Shown: positions 1 to 6,946, counted from the stretch's first letter. The stretch: 8,330 bases of DNA from an uncultured Oscillospiraceae bacterium (GCA_934661735.1 CAKUJN010000084.1:1-8330), one strand, 5' to 3'. Translations and numbers: made by a program. Notes: a model not told the origin generated them from the sequence alone.

Positions 1-731
1 AGCTTGCGGCAGATGCCGTGGCAGCCCTCGAGCCAGTGCGTGACGGTCTCGTTGATCTGCGCGTCCAGATTGGAGATGGCGCTGTCGGAGAGATTGTTCG
101 TCATCTCGTCGTAGTTGTCGATCAGTATGACGCTGACAATCGGGCGCGTGCGGAGGTATTCGTCGCGGATGTTGAACATTTCCGTCATGTCGGCGAAGTA
201 GACCGTGGCCAGCATGACCGTCGTCTGGTCGTCGTCCGAGCGCACATAGTTGCCGTAGATGCGGTAGCGGCGGCCGTTGATCAGCTGATCGCCGGGGAAT
301 TCCGTGCGGCCCTCGCGCAGCCAGTCGGTGGTAAAGCCGGGTACAACCGCCTCCATCGTCTGATAGCGCGTGGAGTCGGCAAGGCCGGTGACGGCGTAGA
401 ACGACGGATTGCCCCAGATGATCTCGCTTTCCGGCAGATGCAGCACCGCCATCGGAAACGGCGAGCCGGCGTGGACGGAAATGCCCACGGCGTCGGTTGC
501 GCTCTGTACATACTGCATGAGAGCGAGCTTCCTGCGCGAAAAGCGCGCGCGGCTGATGATAAAAACCAGAATGGTGATCAGAAGCTCGGCGCCGGCCAGA
601 ATGGCAATCAGCGGCTCGTTCAGCCGCAGATAGATATAGCCGACTGCCGCCGTGGCGGCGGAGAACAGAAGCATCAGAATATAATACCAGATCAGGTTCG
701 GCTGTAACAGGCGGGAAACATTCTTTTTCAT
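1..731 (-). CDS. gdpP: GdpP-like cyclic-di-AMP phosphodiesterase, N-terminal part (cut by window edge)
   Basis: Only the first 243 residues are present and the frame stays open to base 1. Residues 13-33 and 40-60 are two hydrophobic membrane segments, followed by a basic stretch (RARFSRRK, 61-68). Residues about 75-185 fit the small PAS-like domain of the family. From about 195 the segment RPIVSVILIDNYDEM resembles the start of the degenerate GGDEF domain typical of GdpP/YybT. Known family members continue into a DHH/DHHA1 domain that hydrolyses c-di-AMP to pApA, controlling turgor, potassium and cell-wall stress; that catalytic part lies outside the window, so the activity is inferred. The ATG at 731 follows AGGAGG (complement of 741-746) by nine bases. 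In many Firmicutes gdpP is followed by rplI, which would lie left of base 1. A different membrane GGDEF/DHH protein is the main alternative. Confidence 0.85.
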   Translation of the reverse strand, partial: MKKNVSRLLQPNLIWYYILMLLFSAATAAVGYIYLRLNEPLIAILAGAELLITILVFIISRARFSRRKLALMQYVQSATDAVGISVHAGSPFPMAVLHLPESEIIWGNPSFYAVTGLADSTRYQTMEAVVPGFTTDWLREGRTEFPGDQLINGRRYRIYGNYVRSDDDQTTVMLATVYFADMTEMFNIRDEYLRTRPIVSVILIDNYDEMTNNLSDSAISNLDAQINETVTHWLEGCHGICRK

Positions 732-775
732 ATGCGGACACCTCCTGACGGCGGGGCGTTTTGATAATCATCCGT

Positions 776-804
776 ATCATATCAAATTTTGGACGGAAAC
801 TCAA
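776..804 (-). promoter_or_regulatory. Promoter of the gdpP-like gene
   Basis: Read on the minus strand this is TTGAGT (799-804), a 17-base spacer and TATGAT (776-781), with a TGA extension directly before the -10 box. The predicted transcript start is near 769, giving a leader of about 38 nt that ends in the strong AGGAGG. This is a good match to a sigma-A promoter, seen directly in the sequence but not tested. Confidence 0.75.
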
Positions 805-928
805 GAAGCGCTTGCGGATTATCGGGCGGAAAAGAGAAAAAATACAAAGAAATCCGCGCGGAAACGGAGAAAAATCGGGGAATCAAACGCGGAACGGAAT
901 TTTTTCTGCGTACCGCGCAAAAAAATAG

Positions 929-957
929 TATACATAAAAAAGAAAACGTGTTATAAT
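929..957 (+). promoter_or_regulatory. Promoter of the RNase J transcript
   Basis: TATAAT at 952-957 is preceded by TGT (949-951), an extended -10. TATACA (929-934), 17 bases upstream, matches four of six -35 positions. The predicted start is near 964, almost 290 nt before the RNase J start codon. No better promoter was seen closer to the gene. It is divergent from the gdpP promoter, with about 125 AT-rich bases between the two -35 elements. Confidence 0.7.
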
Positions 958-963
958 TCCTAC

Positions 964-1252
964 GGTATGCCGTTAAAGAGGACGAACGGCAGTTTCTTTG
1001 GGCTTATGTGCCGTCGGCACAAAGAGATAAAGAACGGCGCGGGCTTTGACCGCGCCGCAGCGGAATACGGGCGGACATGCGCGGCAGCGCGTGCGGCAAG
1101 GACGGATCGGGGTCTGCGCCGCCGTGCGGCGTGTGCGGCTTTGCGTGCGCCTGACGGCCTGTGTTCCGGCTTCCTTTAACCATTTCGCGGACTGTAATTG
1201 CCAAAAGCAGACTCCGCCAGAAAGTATTTTGTTTAGAAAAGAGTGATTTTAT
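964..1252 (+). promoter_or_regulatory. Long structured 5' leader of RNase J
   Basis: About 290 nt lie between the predicted transcript start and the TTG start codon. Hairpins visible in order: TGCCGTT/AACGGCA (968-974 with 985-991); TGTGCCG/CGGCACA (1007-1013 with 1015-1021), which is a 1-nt-centre inverted repeat; CGGCGCGG/CCGCGCCG (1035-1042 with 1050-1057, 7-nt loop); CGCCGC/GCGGCG (1117-1122 with 1126-1131). None is followed by a clear T-tract, so none is an obvious terminator. A second AACGGC at 1033-1038 could compete for GCCGTT at 969-974, allowing alternative folds. I recognise no riboswitch class. The frame 967-1179 would begin about 3 nt from the transcript start and has Arg/Ala-rich GC-driven composition, so I do not call it a gene. 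A separate small RNA is possible. The regulatory role is inference. Confidence 0.45.
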
Positions 1253-2908
1253 TTGGCAGAAAAACTGAAAATCATCGCGCTTGGCGGTCTGAATGAGATC
1301 GGCAAGAATATGACCGTGCTTGAGTACGGAAAAGATATCATCATTGTGGACTGCGGTCTTGGCTTTCCGGACGACGACATGTACGGCGTCGATCTGGTCA
1401 TCGCGGACTTTACCTATCTGGAAAAGAACCGCCAGAAGATCCGCGGCATGTTCCTGACGCACGGGCATGAGGACCATATCGGCGGCATTCCCTATGCCAT
1501 GCAGAAATTCAGCTGTCCCATCCATGCCACGCGCCTGACGGCGGGCATTGTCCGACTGAAGCTGGAGGAGCACAAGCTGGAAAATACGGTGCAGCTGTTT
1601 ACCCACGAGGCCGGCGAGACGGTCAGGGCCGGCTGCTTCAGCGTGGAATTCATCCACGTCAACCATTCCATCGCCGACGCCGTGGCGTTCGGCATCAGAA
1701 CGCCGGTCGGTACGGTCGTGATGACGGGCGACTTCAAGATCGACCCCACGGCCGAGGACGGCATGATCGACCTGACGCGCTTCGGTGAGCTGGGCCGTGA
1801 GGGTGTGCTGGCGCTGCTGTGCGACTCGACAAATGTCGAGCGGCAGGGCTATACCCCGTCCGAGCGCGTCGTCGCCGGAAGCTTTGACAAGCAGTTTGCC
1901 GGCTGCAACCAGCGCATTATCGTCACAACGTTCGCCTCCAACGCGTTCCGCCTGCAAAGCATCATCACGGCGGCGCACAAATACGGACGCAAGGTGGCCG
2001 TGACAGGCCGGAGCATGGAAAACGTGCTGAAGGTCTCAACCGAGCTTGGCTATCTGAAAATTCCAAGCGGCACGCTGGTGGATATCAACGCCATCAAATC
2101 GCTGCCGAAGAATAAAATTGTCATTGTCTCCACCGGCTCGCAGGGCGAAAACATGTCGGCGCTGTACCGCATGGCGTTCTCCGGCCACCGGCAGGTGGAA
2201 ATTCAGGCGGGCGACCGCGTGATCATCTCCGCCTCGGCCATTCCGGGCAACGAAAAGGCCATCGGCCGCATCATCAACGAGCTGTACCGCAAGGGCGCGG
2301 ACGTGGTTTATGACAAGCTGGCAGACCTGCACGTCTCCGGACACGCCTGTCAGGAGGAGCTGAAGCTGATTCACGCGCTGCTCAAGCCGCGCTTCTTCAT
2401 CCCTGTCCACGGCGAGCAGCGCCATTTGCAGACGCACGCGCGTCTGGCGCAGTCGATGGGCATGGATCCGAAGAATATCTTTATCAGCGACATCGGCAAG
2501 GTGCTTGAGCTGACAAAGGGCAGCTGCAAGTGGGGCGGGACCGTTCCCGCCGGACGGATTCTGGTAGACGGCACCAGCGTCGGCGACGTGGGAAGCGTCG
2601 TTCTGCGCGACCGCAAGCATCTGGCGCAGGACGGCATGCTGGTCGTCGTGGTCAACATCTCCTCCGAGGACGGCAGCGTGATCTCCGGTCCGGATATCAT
2701 CACGCGCGGCTTTGTCTATGTCAAGGAGTCGGAAAACCTGATCGAGGAGATGCGCGTCGTCGCGGCGCACGCCATCGACCGCTGCGCGGCCAACGGTACG
2801 CGCGACTGGAGCGTTCTGAAGGCCAACATCAAGAGCGATCTGTCCGGCTATCTGTTCAAGACGACCAAGCGCAACCCGATGATTCTTCCGGTCATCATGG
2901 AAATCTGA
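1253..2908 (+). CDS. rnj: Ribonuclease J (metallo-beta-lactamase/beta-CASP RNase)
   Basis: This 551-residue protein is close to the usual 555 of Bacillus RNase J1/J2. The family matures and degrades RNA in the cytoplasm, combining endonuclease activity with 5'-to-3' exonuclease activity on 5'-monophosphate ends. Visible motifs are ALGGLNEIGKN (9-19), the zinc-binding HGHEDH (70-75), His138 in VNHS, Asp160 in TGDF, beta-CASP features including GRSMENV (252-258) and TGSQGE (294-299), His364 in SGHACQEE and His386 in PVHGE. The C-terminal domain ends in the conserved KTTKRNPMILPVIMEI. All metal ligands are present, so it should be active. The start is TTG at 1253: an in-frame TGA lies at 1244-1246, and the first internal ATG would delete the conserved first strand. 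The ribosome site is weak (GAGTG, 1241-1245). A TTG start, weak site and long leader suggest restrained translation. Whether it is J1 or J2 cannot be told from one copy. Confidence 0.95.
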   Translation: MAEKLKIIALGGLNEIGKNMTVLEYGKDIIIVDCGLGFPDDDMYGVDLVIADFTYLEKNRQKIRGMFLTHGHEDHIGGIPYAMQKFSCPIHATRLTAGIVRLKLEEHKLENTVQLFTHEAGETVRAGCFSVEFIHVNHSIADAVAFGIRTPVGTVVMTGDFKIDPTAEDGMIDLTRFGELGREGVLALLCDSTNVERQGYTPSERVVAGSFDKQFAGCNQRIIVTTFASNAFRLQSIITAAHKYGRKVAVTGRSMENVLKVSTELGYLKIPSGTLVDINAIKSLPKNKIVIVSTGSQGENMSALYRMAFSGHRQVEIQAGDRVIISASAIPGNEKAIGRIINELYRKGADVVYDKLADLHVSGHACQEELKLIHALLKPRFFIPVHGEQRHLQTHARLAQSMGMDPKNIFISDIGKVLELTKGSCKWGGTVPAGRILVDGTSVGDVGSVVLRDRKHLAQDGMLVVVVNISSEDGSVISGPDIITRGFVYVKESENLIEEMRVVAAHAIDRCAANGTRDWSVLKANIKSDLSGYLFKTTKRNPMILPVIMEI

Positions 2909-3012
2909 GCGGAACGTGCGTGCATATTGCGCCGCGGTTTGTGGAACGATAGCAGCAGCGCGCAAAATCGCGCATTTCCGGCAGAAAAAAGAAAAGAAAT
3001 ACAGAAAACCTA
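2909..3012 (+). other. rnj-rpoD spacer, no strong terminator
   Basis: Between the RNase J stop and the rpoD promoter the only hairpin I see is weak: GCGCG (2958-2962), a six-base loop, CGCGC (2969-2973), followed by ATTTCC rather than a real T-tract. RNase J transcripts may therefore read through into rpoD, which also has its own promoter. No coding sequence is visible here. Confidence 0.4.
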
Positions 3013-3042
3013 TTGCCAAAGCGTGGGATTTGGTTATATAAT
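3013..3042 (+). promoter_or_regulatory. Promoter of rpoD
   Basis: TTGCCA (3013-3018), an 18-base spacer and TATAAT (3037-3042) form a near-consensus sigma-A promoter, with a predicted start near 3049. A GC hairpin, GCGCGG (3052-3057) with CCGCGC (3071-3076), forms almost at the predicted 5' end. It leaves the ribosome site GAGGA (3092-3096) free. Confidence 0.75.
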
Positions 3043-3105
3043 GATTTAGTTGCGCGGTGTAGAAAAGTATCCGCGCGGACAACGCACAAATGAGGATGAG
3101 CGTAG

Positions 3106-4257
3106 ATGTCAAATGCGAAAAATACAACAAAGGTGCCGGCAGAGGACGCAATGGCCAAGGTCAGCGCGCTGATTGCCAGAGCAAAAAAAGACGGGACGAT
3201 TCTGGCCTCCGAATTGACAGCGGAGCTGGAAAAGCTGGACCTGCCGGTAGAGAAGATCGAGCAGATTTATGATACGTTCGATGCGCTGGGCATTCAGGTG
3301 ATCGGCGCCGAGCTGGATCTGGACATGGACGTCGTGGACGACGGTCTGGGTATGGACGCGGACGATCTGCGCGGCATGGACGGCGAGGAGGAAGAACTGG
3401 TCGATCCGCTGGAGCTGGCGGCGGAATACAATCTGGACGACCCCGTCCGGATGTATCTGAAGGAAATCGGTCAGGTGCGCCTGCTTTCCGCCGAGGAAGA
3501 AATCGAACTCGCCAAAAAGGTCAGCGAGGGCGACAAGGCCGCCAAGGACAAGCTGACCGAGGCGAATCTCCGTCTGGTTGTGTCGATCGCAAAGAAATAT
3601 TCCGGCCGCGGGCTGCACATTCTGGATCTGATTCAGGAGGGCAACACCGGCCTGATCCGCGCGGTGGACAAGTTTGACTATACAAAGGGAAACAAATTCT
3701 CTACATATGCGACTTGGTGGATTCGCCAGGCGATTACGCGCGCCATTGCCGATCAGGCGCGGACCATCCGCGTGCCGGTGCATATGGTGGAGGTCATCAA
3801 CAAGGCGACCCGCTGCAACCGTAAGCTGGTGCAGGAGCTGGGCCGTGAGCCGACGCTTGAGGAGATTGCGGCGGAGTTGAATCTGCCGATTGAAAAGATC
3901 ATCGAGGCAAACCGCACGGCGGCCGACACGCTGTCGCTGGACATGCCGGTCGGCGACGAGGAGGATACGACCATCGGCTCGTTTGTCGAGGACGACAACA
4001 CGCCGTCACCCGCCGACGCCACGTCCAATACGCTGCTGGCCGAGGCGCTGACCGAGATTCTCGGCACGCTGACCGAGCGGGAGGCGGACGTGCTGCGGAT
4101 GCGCTTCGGCATGTACGACGGCCGGACGCATACGCTTGAGGAGGTTGGACAGATCTTTGGCGTCACGCGTGAGCGCATCCGCCAGATTGAAAACAAGGCC
4201 ATCCGCAAGCTGCGTCATCCGTCCAGAGCGAAAAAAATCAAGGATTTTTACTGCTGA
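3106..4257 (+). CDS. rpoD: RNA polymerase primary sigma factor RpoD/SigA
   Basis: This 383-residue protein is the housekeeping sigma factor that directs RNA polymerase to -10/-35 promoters such as those in this window. Residues about 10-70 fit region 1.1, and 70-110 are an acidic linker (for example GEEEELVDP). Region 1.2 begins at [14 protein letters not shown] (111-124). Region 2 spans about 150-220, with [15 protein letters not shown] in the core-binding part and [14 protein letters not shown] (201-214) as the -10-recognition helix. Region 3 covers about 225-305. Region 4 carries the -35-binding helix-turn-helix [18 protein letters not shown] (343-360), then [14 protein letters not shown]. 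Length is near Bacillus SigA (371). The ATG at 3106 has GAGGA nine bases upstream and its own promoter. In many Firmicutes rpoD follows dnaG; here RNase J lies upstream, 197 bp away. A strong terminator follows. Confidence 0.97.
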   Translation: MSNAKNTTKVPAEDAMAKVSALIARAKKDGTILASELTAELEKLDLPVEKIEQIYDTFDALGIQVIGAELDLDMDVVDDGLGMDADDLRGMDGEEEELVDPLELAAEYNLDDPVRMYLKEIGQVRLLSAEEEIELAKKVSEGDKAAKDKLTEANLRLVVSIAKKYSGRGLHILDLIQEGNTGLIRAVDKFDYTKGNKFSTYATWWIRQAITRAIADQARTIRVPVHMVEVINKATRCNRKLVQELGREPTLEEIAAELNLPIEKIIEANRTAADTLSLDMPVGDEEDTTIGSFVEDDNTPSPADATSNTLLAEALTEILGTLTEREADVLRMRFGMYDGRTHTLEEVGQIFGVTRERIRQIENKAIRKLRHPSRAKKIKDFYC

Positions 4258-4293
4258 AAGCTTAAAAAATGAGCGAATTTTCTTGGTTTTTTG

Positions 4294-4342
4294 AAAAAAT
4301 ACGCCGCTTTATGAGAAATTTTCTCATAAAACGGCGCTTTTT
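4294..4342. terminator. Bidirectional intrinsic terminator between rpoD and the L,D-transpeptidase
   Basis: The stem is CGCCG (4302-4306), one mismatch, TTTATGAGAA (4308-4317), loop ATT, TTCTCATAAA (4321-4330), one unpaired A and CGGCG (4332-4336). CTTTTT follows on the plus strand (4337-4342). Read on the minus strand the stem is followed by TATTTTTT (4301-4294). It can therefore end both converging transcripts: 45 nt after the rpoD stop and about 70 nt after the transpeptidase stop. Confidence 0.88.
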
Positions 4343-4349
4343 ACGCTGT

Positions 4350-4386
4350 TTTTCCGCCGCATTGCGATGAAGCGGCGGAAAATTTT
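4350..4386 (+). terminator. Second hairpin in the convergent region, possible backup terminator
   Basis: An 11-bp perfect stem, TTTTCCGCCGC (4350-4360) with GCGGCGGAAAA (4372-4382), has an 11-nt loop and TTTT (4383-4386) after it on the plus strand. On the minus strand no T-tract follows. It lies 22 nt past the transpeptidase stop and could stabilise that mRNA's 3' end, or act as a backup terminator for rpoD. Confidence 0.5.
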
Positions 4387-4408
4387 GCAAAAAACGGCGT
4401 GAGCGGGC

Positions 4409-5845
4409 TTACAGCGACGGCTCATTGCTGCCGGGGCGGGCATGGTGATAGACCAGAACGGGCGTATCGTCCTCCACGGTTTCATAGATCGTCCGGATTG
4501 CGTCCAGCGGCGTGTTGATGCAGCCGTGCGAGCCGTTTTCCAGATAGATGTCGCCGCCGAATTCATCGCGCCACGACGCGTCGTGCAGGCCGAGCGTGTT
4601 GCTGGGTGTGATGGAGATCCAGTATTCCACGAAATCCGCCCATGTCGGGCCGATGAGCGTGGTATTGCGCAGCTTCTGGCTGGTGAAATACAGGCCGCGC
4701 GGCGTAGCGCTGACGGCGTTGCAGCCGGAGACAATGTCGGTTGAGACGATCAGCTCGCTGTCCTTGATAAAGGTCATGACCTGATTGGTCAGATCGACCT
4801 CGATGTAGGTGTCCTGAATGACGAACGGCCCGCCGTTCGGGTCCATGCAGCGGAATTCCGCGGCGGCCTCGCCGCTTTCCAGCGACAGAAGAAGCGCTTC
4901 CATCCGGTCGCACAGCGCCGCCTCATCAAGAATATAGTCGCACTGAAGCAGGGAGATCGGAATCGGGCCGTCCACATAAGAATCGAGAATGAAATCGGTG
5001 TTATAGGTATTGTACTGCTCACCCCAGGCGGCGGCAAGCGCCTCGAGCTTTGCGCGGTCGACCGAGACGACGCCCTCGTCATCGACGGACAGAAGCGAGA
5101 GGATGGTGGACTGCGAAAGCTCGGTGGTGCTGTCGCGCAGCGCGACGCGGAGGCTGAGATTCTCGGCGCGGGCCGTCAGCTCATCGGGAAAGCTGACGTT
5201 CAGCGTATCCAGTGTGACGGACGGGCGCAGATAGCAGTCCGCGTCCAGCATAACGGTGGGAAGCGAAAGCCCGCTTTCGGTTATGACCGCGCTGGACAGC
5301 GCGTCTGCTACGCGCGCGCGGACGGCGTCAACGTCCAGCGCGTCGCCGCTCTGCTCCGGCTCCAGCACAAAGCGGCCGTCCTGATAGAAAAGCTGTGCAT
5401 CCTGCGGCGCGGTGCGCCCGTCCGTGTCCAGCGCGCGGCAGACCGCGTCCATGTCCGGCGCGCTCAGGTCCAGCGCGGCACTGCGCTGCGCGGGCTGCGG
5501 CTGCGCCGCCCATGCCAGCTGGCGTTCGGCTGGGAGCGCCGCGAACGCGTCGGGGTCGAGCAGATCGTCCGGTGTAAACTGCGCGGCAATCTGCGCCTGC
5601 GCACCGGCAAGCAGGCCCAGCGCGTCCAGAGAGAGGGAGACGGTATCGCGGTCGGCCTCGGTGATTTCCAGCTCCGCCTGTGCGGCGGCGTTCATCATAT
5701 GGCGGTAGAGGTCAAATACACTCTGATGCTGCGCCTGCGCCTGCTGCGTCTGCTTTGCCGAGCGGCCGAGCAGCAGCGCCGCGCCTGCACCGGCGGCGAT
5801 CAGGACGGCGAGGACGATGAAAATCCATTTTTTTGTACGGGTCAT
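4409..5845 (-). CDS. Membrane-anchored L,D-transpeptidase (YkuD domain with PG-binding repeats)
   Basis: This 478-residue protein probably makes 3-3 peptidoglycan crosslinks on the outer face of the membrane. Residues 7-27 are a single hydrophobic segment after MTRTKK, a signal anchor. Residues about 85-335 look like tandem four-stranded peptidoglycan-binding modules of the kind that precede YkuD in Clostridia; visible marks are a G-D-A-L-D-V-D stretch near 167-173 and VDRAKLEALAAAWGEQYNTY (262-281). The YkuD domain occupies about 345-466, with TPRGLYF, the catalytic-site His421 in LHDASWR and SHGCIN (439-444), where Cys442 is the nucleophile. All catalytic residues are present. The frame is open upstream to 5920, but the ATG at 5845 is preferred: GAGGGAG precedes it at good distance and the membrane segment follows directly. 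Upstream residues look like translated leader. It is divergent from the LysR gene and convergent with rpoD. Which crosslink it makes, and whether another enzyme duplicates it, cannot be told here. Confidence 0.9.
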   Translation of the reverse strand: MTRTKKWIFIVLAVLIAAGAGAALLLGRSAKQTQQAQAQHQSVFDLYRHMMNAAAQAELEITEADRDTVSLSLDALGLLAGAQAQIAAQFTPDDLLDPDAFAALPAERQLAWAAQPQPAQRSAALDLSAPDMDAVCRALDTDGRTAPQDAQLFYQDGRFVLEPEQSGDALDVDAVRARVADALSSAVITESGLSLPTVMLDADCYLRPSVTLDTLNVSFPDELTARAENLSLRVALRDSTTELSQSTILSLLSVDDEGVVSVDRAKLEALAAAWGEQYNTYNTDFILDSYVDGPIPISLLQCDYILDEAALCDRMEALLLSLESGEAAAEFRCMDPNGGPFVIQDTYIEVDLTNQVMTFIKDSELIVSTDIVSGCNAVSATPRGLYFTSQKLRNTTLIGPTWADFVEYWISITPSNTLGLHDASWRDEFGGDIYLENGSHGCINTPLDAIRTIYETVEDDTPVLVYHHARPGSNEPSL

Positions 5846-5868
5846 GATGCAGTCTCCCTCAGAATCGA

Positions 5869-5887
5869 CGTCCCGCGCGGCGGGACG
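5869..5887 (-). promoter_or_regulatory. Hairpin in the L,D-transpeptidase leader
   Basis: CGTCCCGC (5869-5876) pairs perfectly with GCGGGACG (5880-5887) around a 3-nt loop. It starts about 7 nt from the predicted 5' end of the minus-strand transcript and lies upstream of the GAGGGAG ribosome site. No T-tract follows, so it is not a terminator. A 5'-stabilising role is inference. Confidence 0.45.
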
Positions 5888-5900
5888 GCATTTGTCAATT

Positions 5901-5928
5901 ATTATATCGAATCCTGACACAATTGCAA
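5901..5928 (-). promoter_or_regulatory. Promoter of the L,D-transpeptidase gene
   Basis: On the minus strand TATAAT (5901-5906) lies 16 bases downstream of TTGCAA (5923-5928), which matches four of six -35 positions. The predicted start is near 5894, giving a leader of about 50 nt before the ATG at 5845. Confidence 0.6.
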
Positions 5929-5975
5929 GAACGCGCGCGGGAGAAAAATGTTTTTGCGGATTTCTGTTTTTATTG

Positions 5976-6004
5976 TAGAGATATCAAAAATGTTGTGCTA
6001 TACT
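5976..6004 (+). promoter_or_regulatory. Promoter of the LysR-family gene
   Basis: TATACT (5999-6004) is preceded by TGC (5996-5998), an extended -10. TAGAGA (5976-5981), 17 bases upstream, matches four of six -35 positions. The predicted start is near 6011. The spacer contains one copy of the 13-bp repeat described separately, a placement that would suit autorepression. Confidence 0.6.
5981..5993 (+). repeat. Direct repeat copy 1, candidate operator in the lysR promoter
   Basis: The 13 bases ATATCAAAAATGT recur exactly at 6934-6946. This copy fills most of the spacer between the -35 and -10 of the LysR gene promoter. No clear dyad is seen within it. Its function as a LysR binding site is inference from position. 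Confidence 0.35.
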
Positions 6005-6019
6005 ACTCATGATATGAGT
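6005..6019 (+). promoter_or_regulatory. Inverted repeat over the predicted lysR transcript start
   Basis: ACTCAT (6005-6010), GAT, ATGAGT (6014-6019) is a perfect 6-bp dyad beginning directly after the -10 box and covering the predicted start. Its left arm would be largely untranscribed, so an operator is more plausible than an RNA hairpin. The binding protein is unknown. Confidence 0.4.
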
Positions 6020-6035
6020 CCACGGGGTGAAAAGA

Positions 6036-6926
6036 ATGAACACACAGCATTTGCAGTACATTATTGAGATCGAACGCACGCGCTCAATTTCGCAGGCGGC
6101 GGAAAATCTGTTTCTGGGGCAGCCGAATCTGAGCCGCATTCTGCACGATCTTGAGGATACGCTGGGCTTCCGGATTTTTGAGCGCACCAGCCGCGGCGTC
6201 CGTCCGACCGAGCGCGGCGCACAGTTTTTGCAGCATGCGCGCAATGTTCTGCGGGAGATGGAGTATATCGACGCGCTGGGGCCGCGGCACGCCGTGCCGA
6301 ACCGCCTGCGGGTGTGCATCCCGCGCTCGGCAAAGATGCTGGCGCTGACGGCGGCGTATATCGCCGGACTGGATGCGCGCGGCGGACTGGACGCGCAGGT
6401 ACGCGAGTGCCACGCGCGGCGGGCGCTGGAAATGCTCTCTGCGGGGGAGGCGGAAATCGGAATCATCCGCTTCCGCTCGGAATACCGCGACTATTTTGAA
6501 GAGCAAACGGCCCAGCGAGAGCTGAGCTTTCAGGTTCTGAGCAAGTATAAGTACCGGCTGCTGCTGCCGGCTGACCATCCGCTGGCACAGAAGAAAACCA
6601 TCCGCATGGAGGATCTGGAGGGGTACACCGAGATTGTCCACGGCGACAACTTCCGCGTCCGGACAAAGCAGGAGGAGGCGGAGCGCCGGAAAATCCATAC
6701 GGTCGACCGGCTGGCGCAGGTCAGCCTGCTGGAGACGATCTGGGGCGCGTACATGTGGAGCCAGGAGCAGCCGCAGCGCTGTCTGGAGCGGTGGAAGCTG
6801 GTGCAGAAAACGTGCGAAAACAATCCTGTGACGTACCATGACGCGCTGGTCTACAATCCGCAGTATGTGGTGACGGACATTGAGGCCGGCTTTATCCGGT
6901 ATGTGTTAAGCCAGATGCAAAAATGA
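6036..6926 (+). CDS. LysR-family transcriptional regulator
   Basis: A 296-residue protein of normal length for the family. Residues 1-60 are the winged helix-turn-helix, with LQYIIEIERTRSISQAAENL (6-25), then the recognition segment QPNLSRILHDLEDTLGFRIF (29-48) and ERTSRGVRPTERG. A linker helix follows to about 80. From about 90 the sequence fits a periplasmic-binding-protein-like effector domain; EAEIGIIRF near 147 is the usual hinge-type segment. The C-terminal half is not close enough to anything I know to name a ligand. The ATG at 6036 is chosen over the in-frame GTG at 6027 because GGGGTG (6024-6029) then serves as the ribosome site. It is divergent from the L,D-transpeptidase and lies just upstream of the dehydrogenase-fumarase pair in the same direction. 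Its target could be either unit or itself; the shared 13-bp repeat favours itself plus the dehydrogenase operon. That is inference. Confidence 0.92.
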   Translation: MNTQHLQYIIEIERTRSISQAAENLFLGQPNLSRILHDLEDTLGFRIFERTSRGVRPTERGAQFLQHARNVLREMEYIDALGPRHAVPNRLRVCIPRSAKMLALTAAYIAGLDARGGLDAQVRECHARRALEMLSAGEAEIGIIRFRSEYRDYFEEQTAQRELSFQVLSKYKYRLLLPADHPLAQKKTIRMEDLEGYTEIVHGDNFRVRTKQEEAERRKIHTVDRLAQVSLLETIWGAYMWSQEQPQRCLERWKLVQKTCENNPVTYHDALVYNPQYVVTDIEAGFIRYVLSQMQK

Positions 6927-6933
6927 AATGGCC

Positions 6934-6946
6934 ATATCAAAAATGT
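6934..6946 (+). repeat. Direct repeat copy 2, candidate operator upstream of the dehydrogenase operon
   Basis: This is an exact copy of ATATCAAAAATGT at 5981-5993. Its centre lies about 65 bp upstream of the predicted dehydrogenase transcript start (near 7005), which is the usual location of a LysR-family recognition site. It sits just after the LysR gene stop codon and before the terminator. Confidence 0.4.

Noticed and set aside
18..707. Open frame of 229 codons on the plus strand
   Set aside because: It lies antisense to the gdpP-like gene, whose product has membrane segments, a matching family sequence, promoter and ribosome site. This frame has none of these and is Arg/Val/Ala-rich, as expected from a GC-rich complement.
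853..862. TCCGCGCGGA palindrome, also at 3070-3079
   Set aside because: A 10-base GC palindrome occurring twice is expected by chance in this composition; the two sites share no positional logic.
1035..1057. Strong 8-bp GC hairpin as a terminator or attenuator before RNase J
   Set aside because: No T-tract follows on the plus strand. On the minus strand a T-rich stretch follows, but no gene there needs a terminator.
967..1179. Open frame of 70 codons in the RNase J leader
   Set aside because: Its ATG is about 3 nt from the predicted transcript start, it has no ribosome site, and its Arg/Ala-rich content looks like translated structured RNA. I kept it only as a note in the leader entry.
1004..1978. 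Open frame of 324 codons on the minus strand over the leader and 5' half of RNase J
   Set aside because: It is antisense to a fully conserved RNase J region, with no recognisable domain; long antisense frames are common at this GC content.
2036..3151. Open frame of 371 codons on the minus strand
   Set aside because: It overlaps the conserved 3' half of RNase J and the rpoD promoter and start, and has no family resemblance. It is a composition artefact.
5846..5920. 25-codon N-terminal extension of the L,D-transpeptidase
   Set aside because: It would place residues over the promoter -10 and the leader hairpin, and puts the signal anchor too far inside. The ATG at 5845 has GAGGGAG upstream.
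6027..6035. GTG start three codons upstream for the LysR regulator
   Set aside because: The GTG lies inside GGGGTG, the best ribosome site for the ATG at 6036, and no other site precedes the GTG. LysR proteins also usually begin close to the first helix, as the ATG gives.
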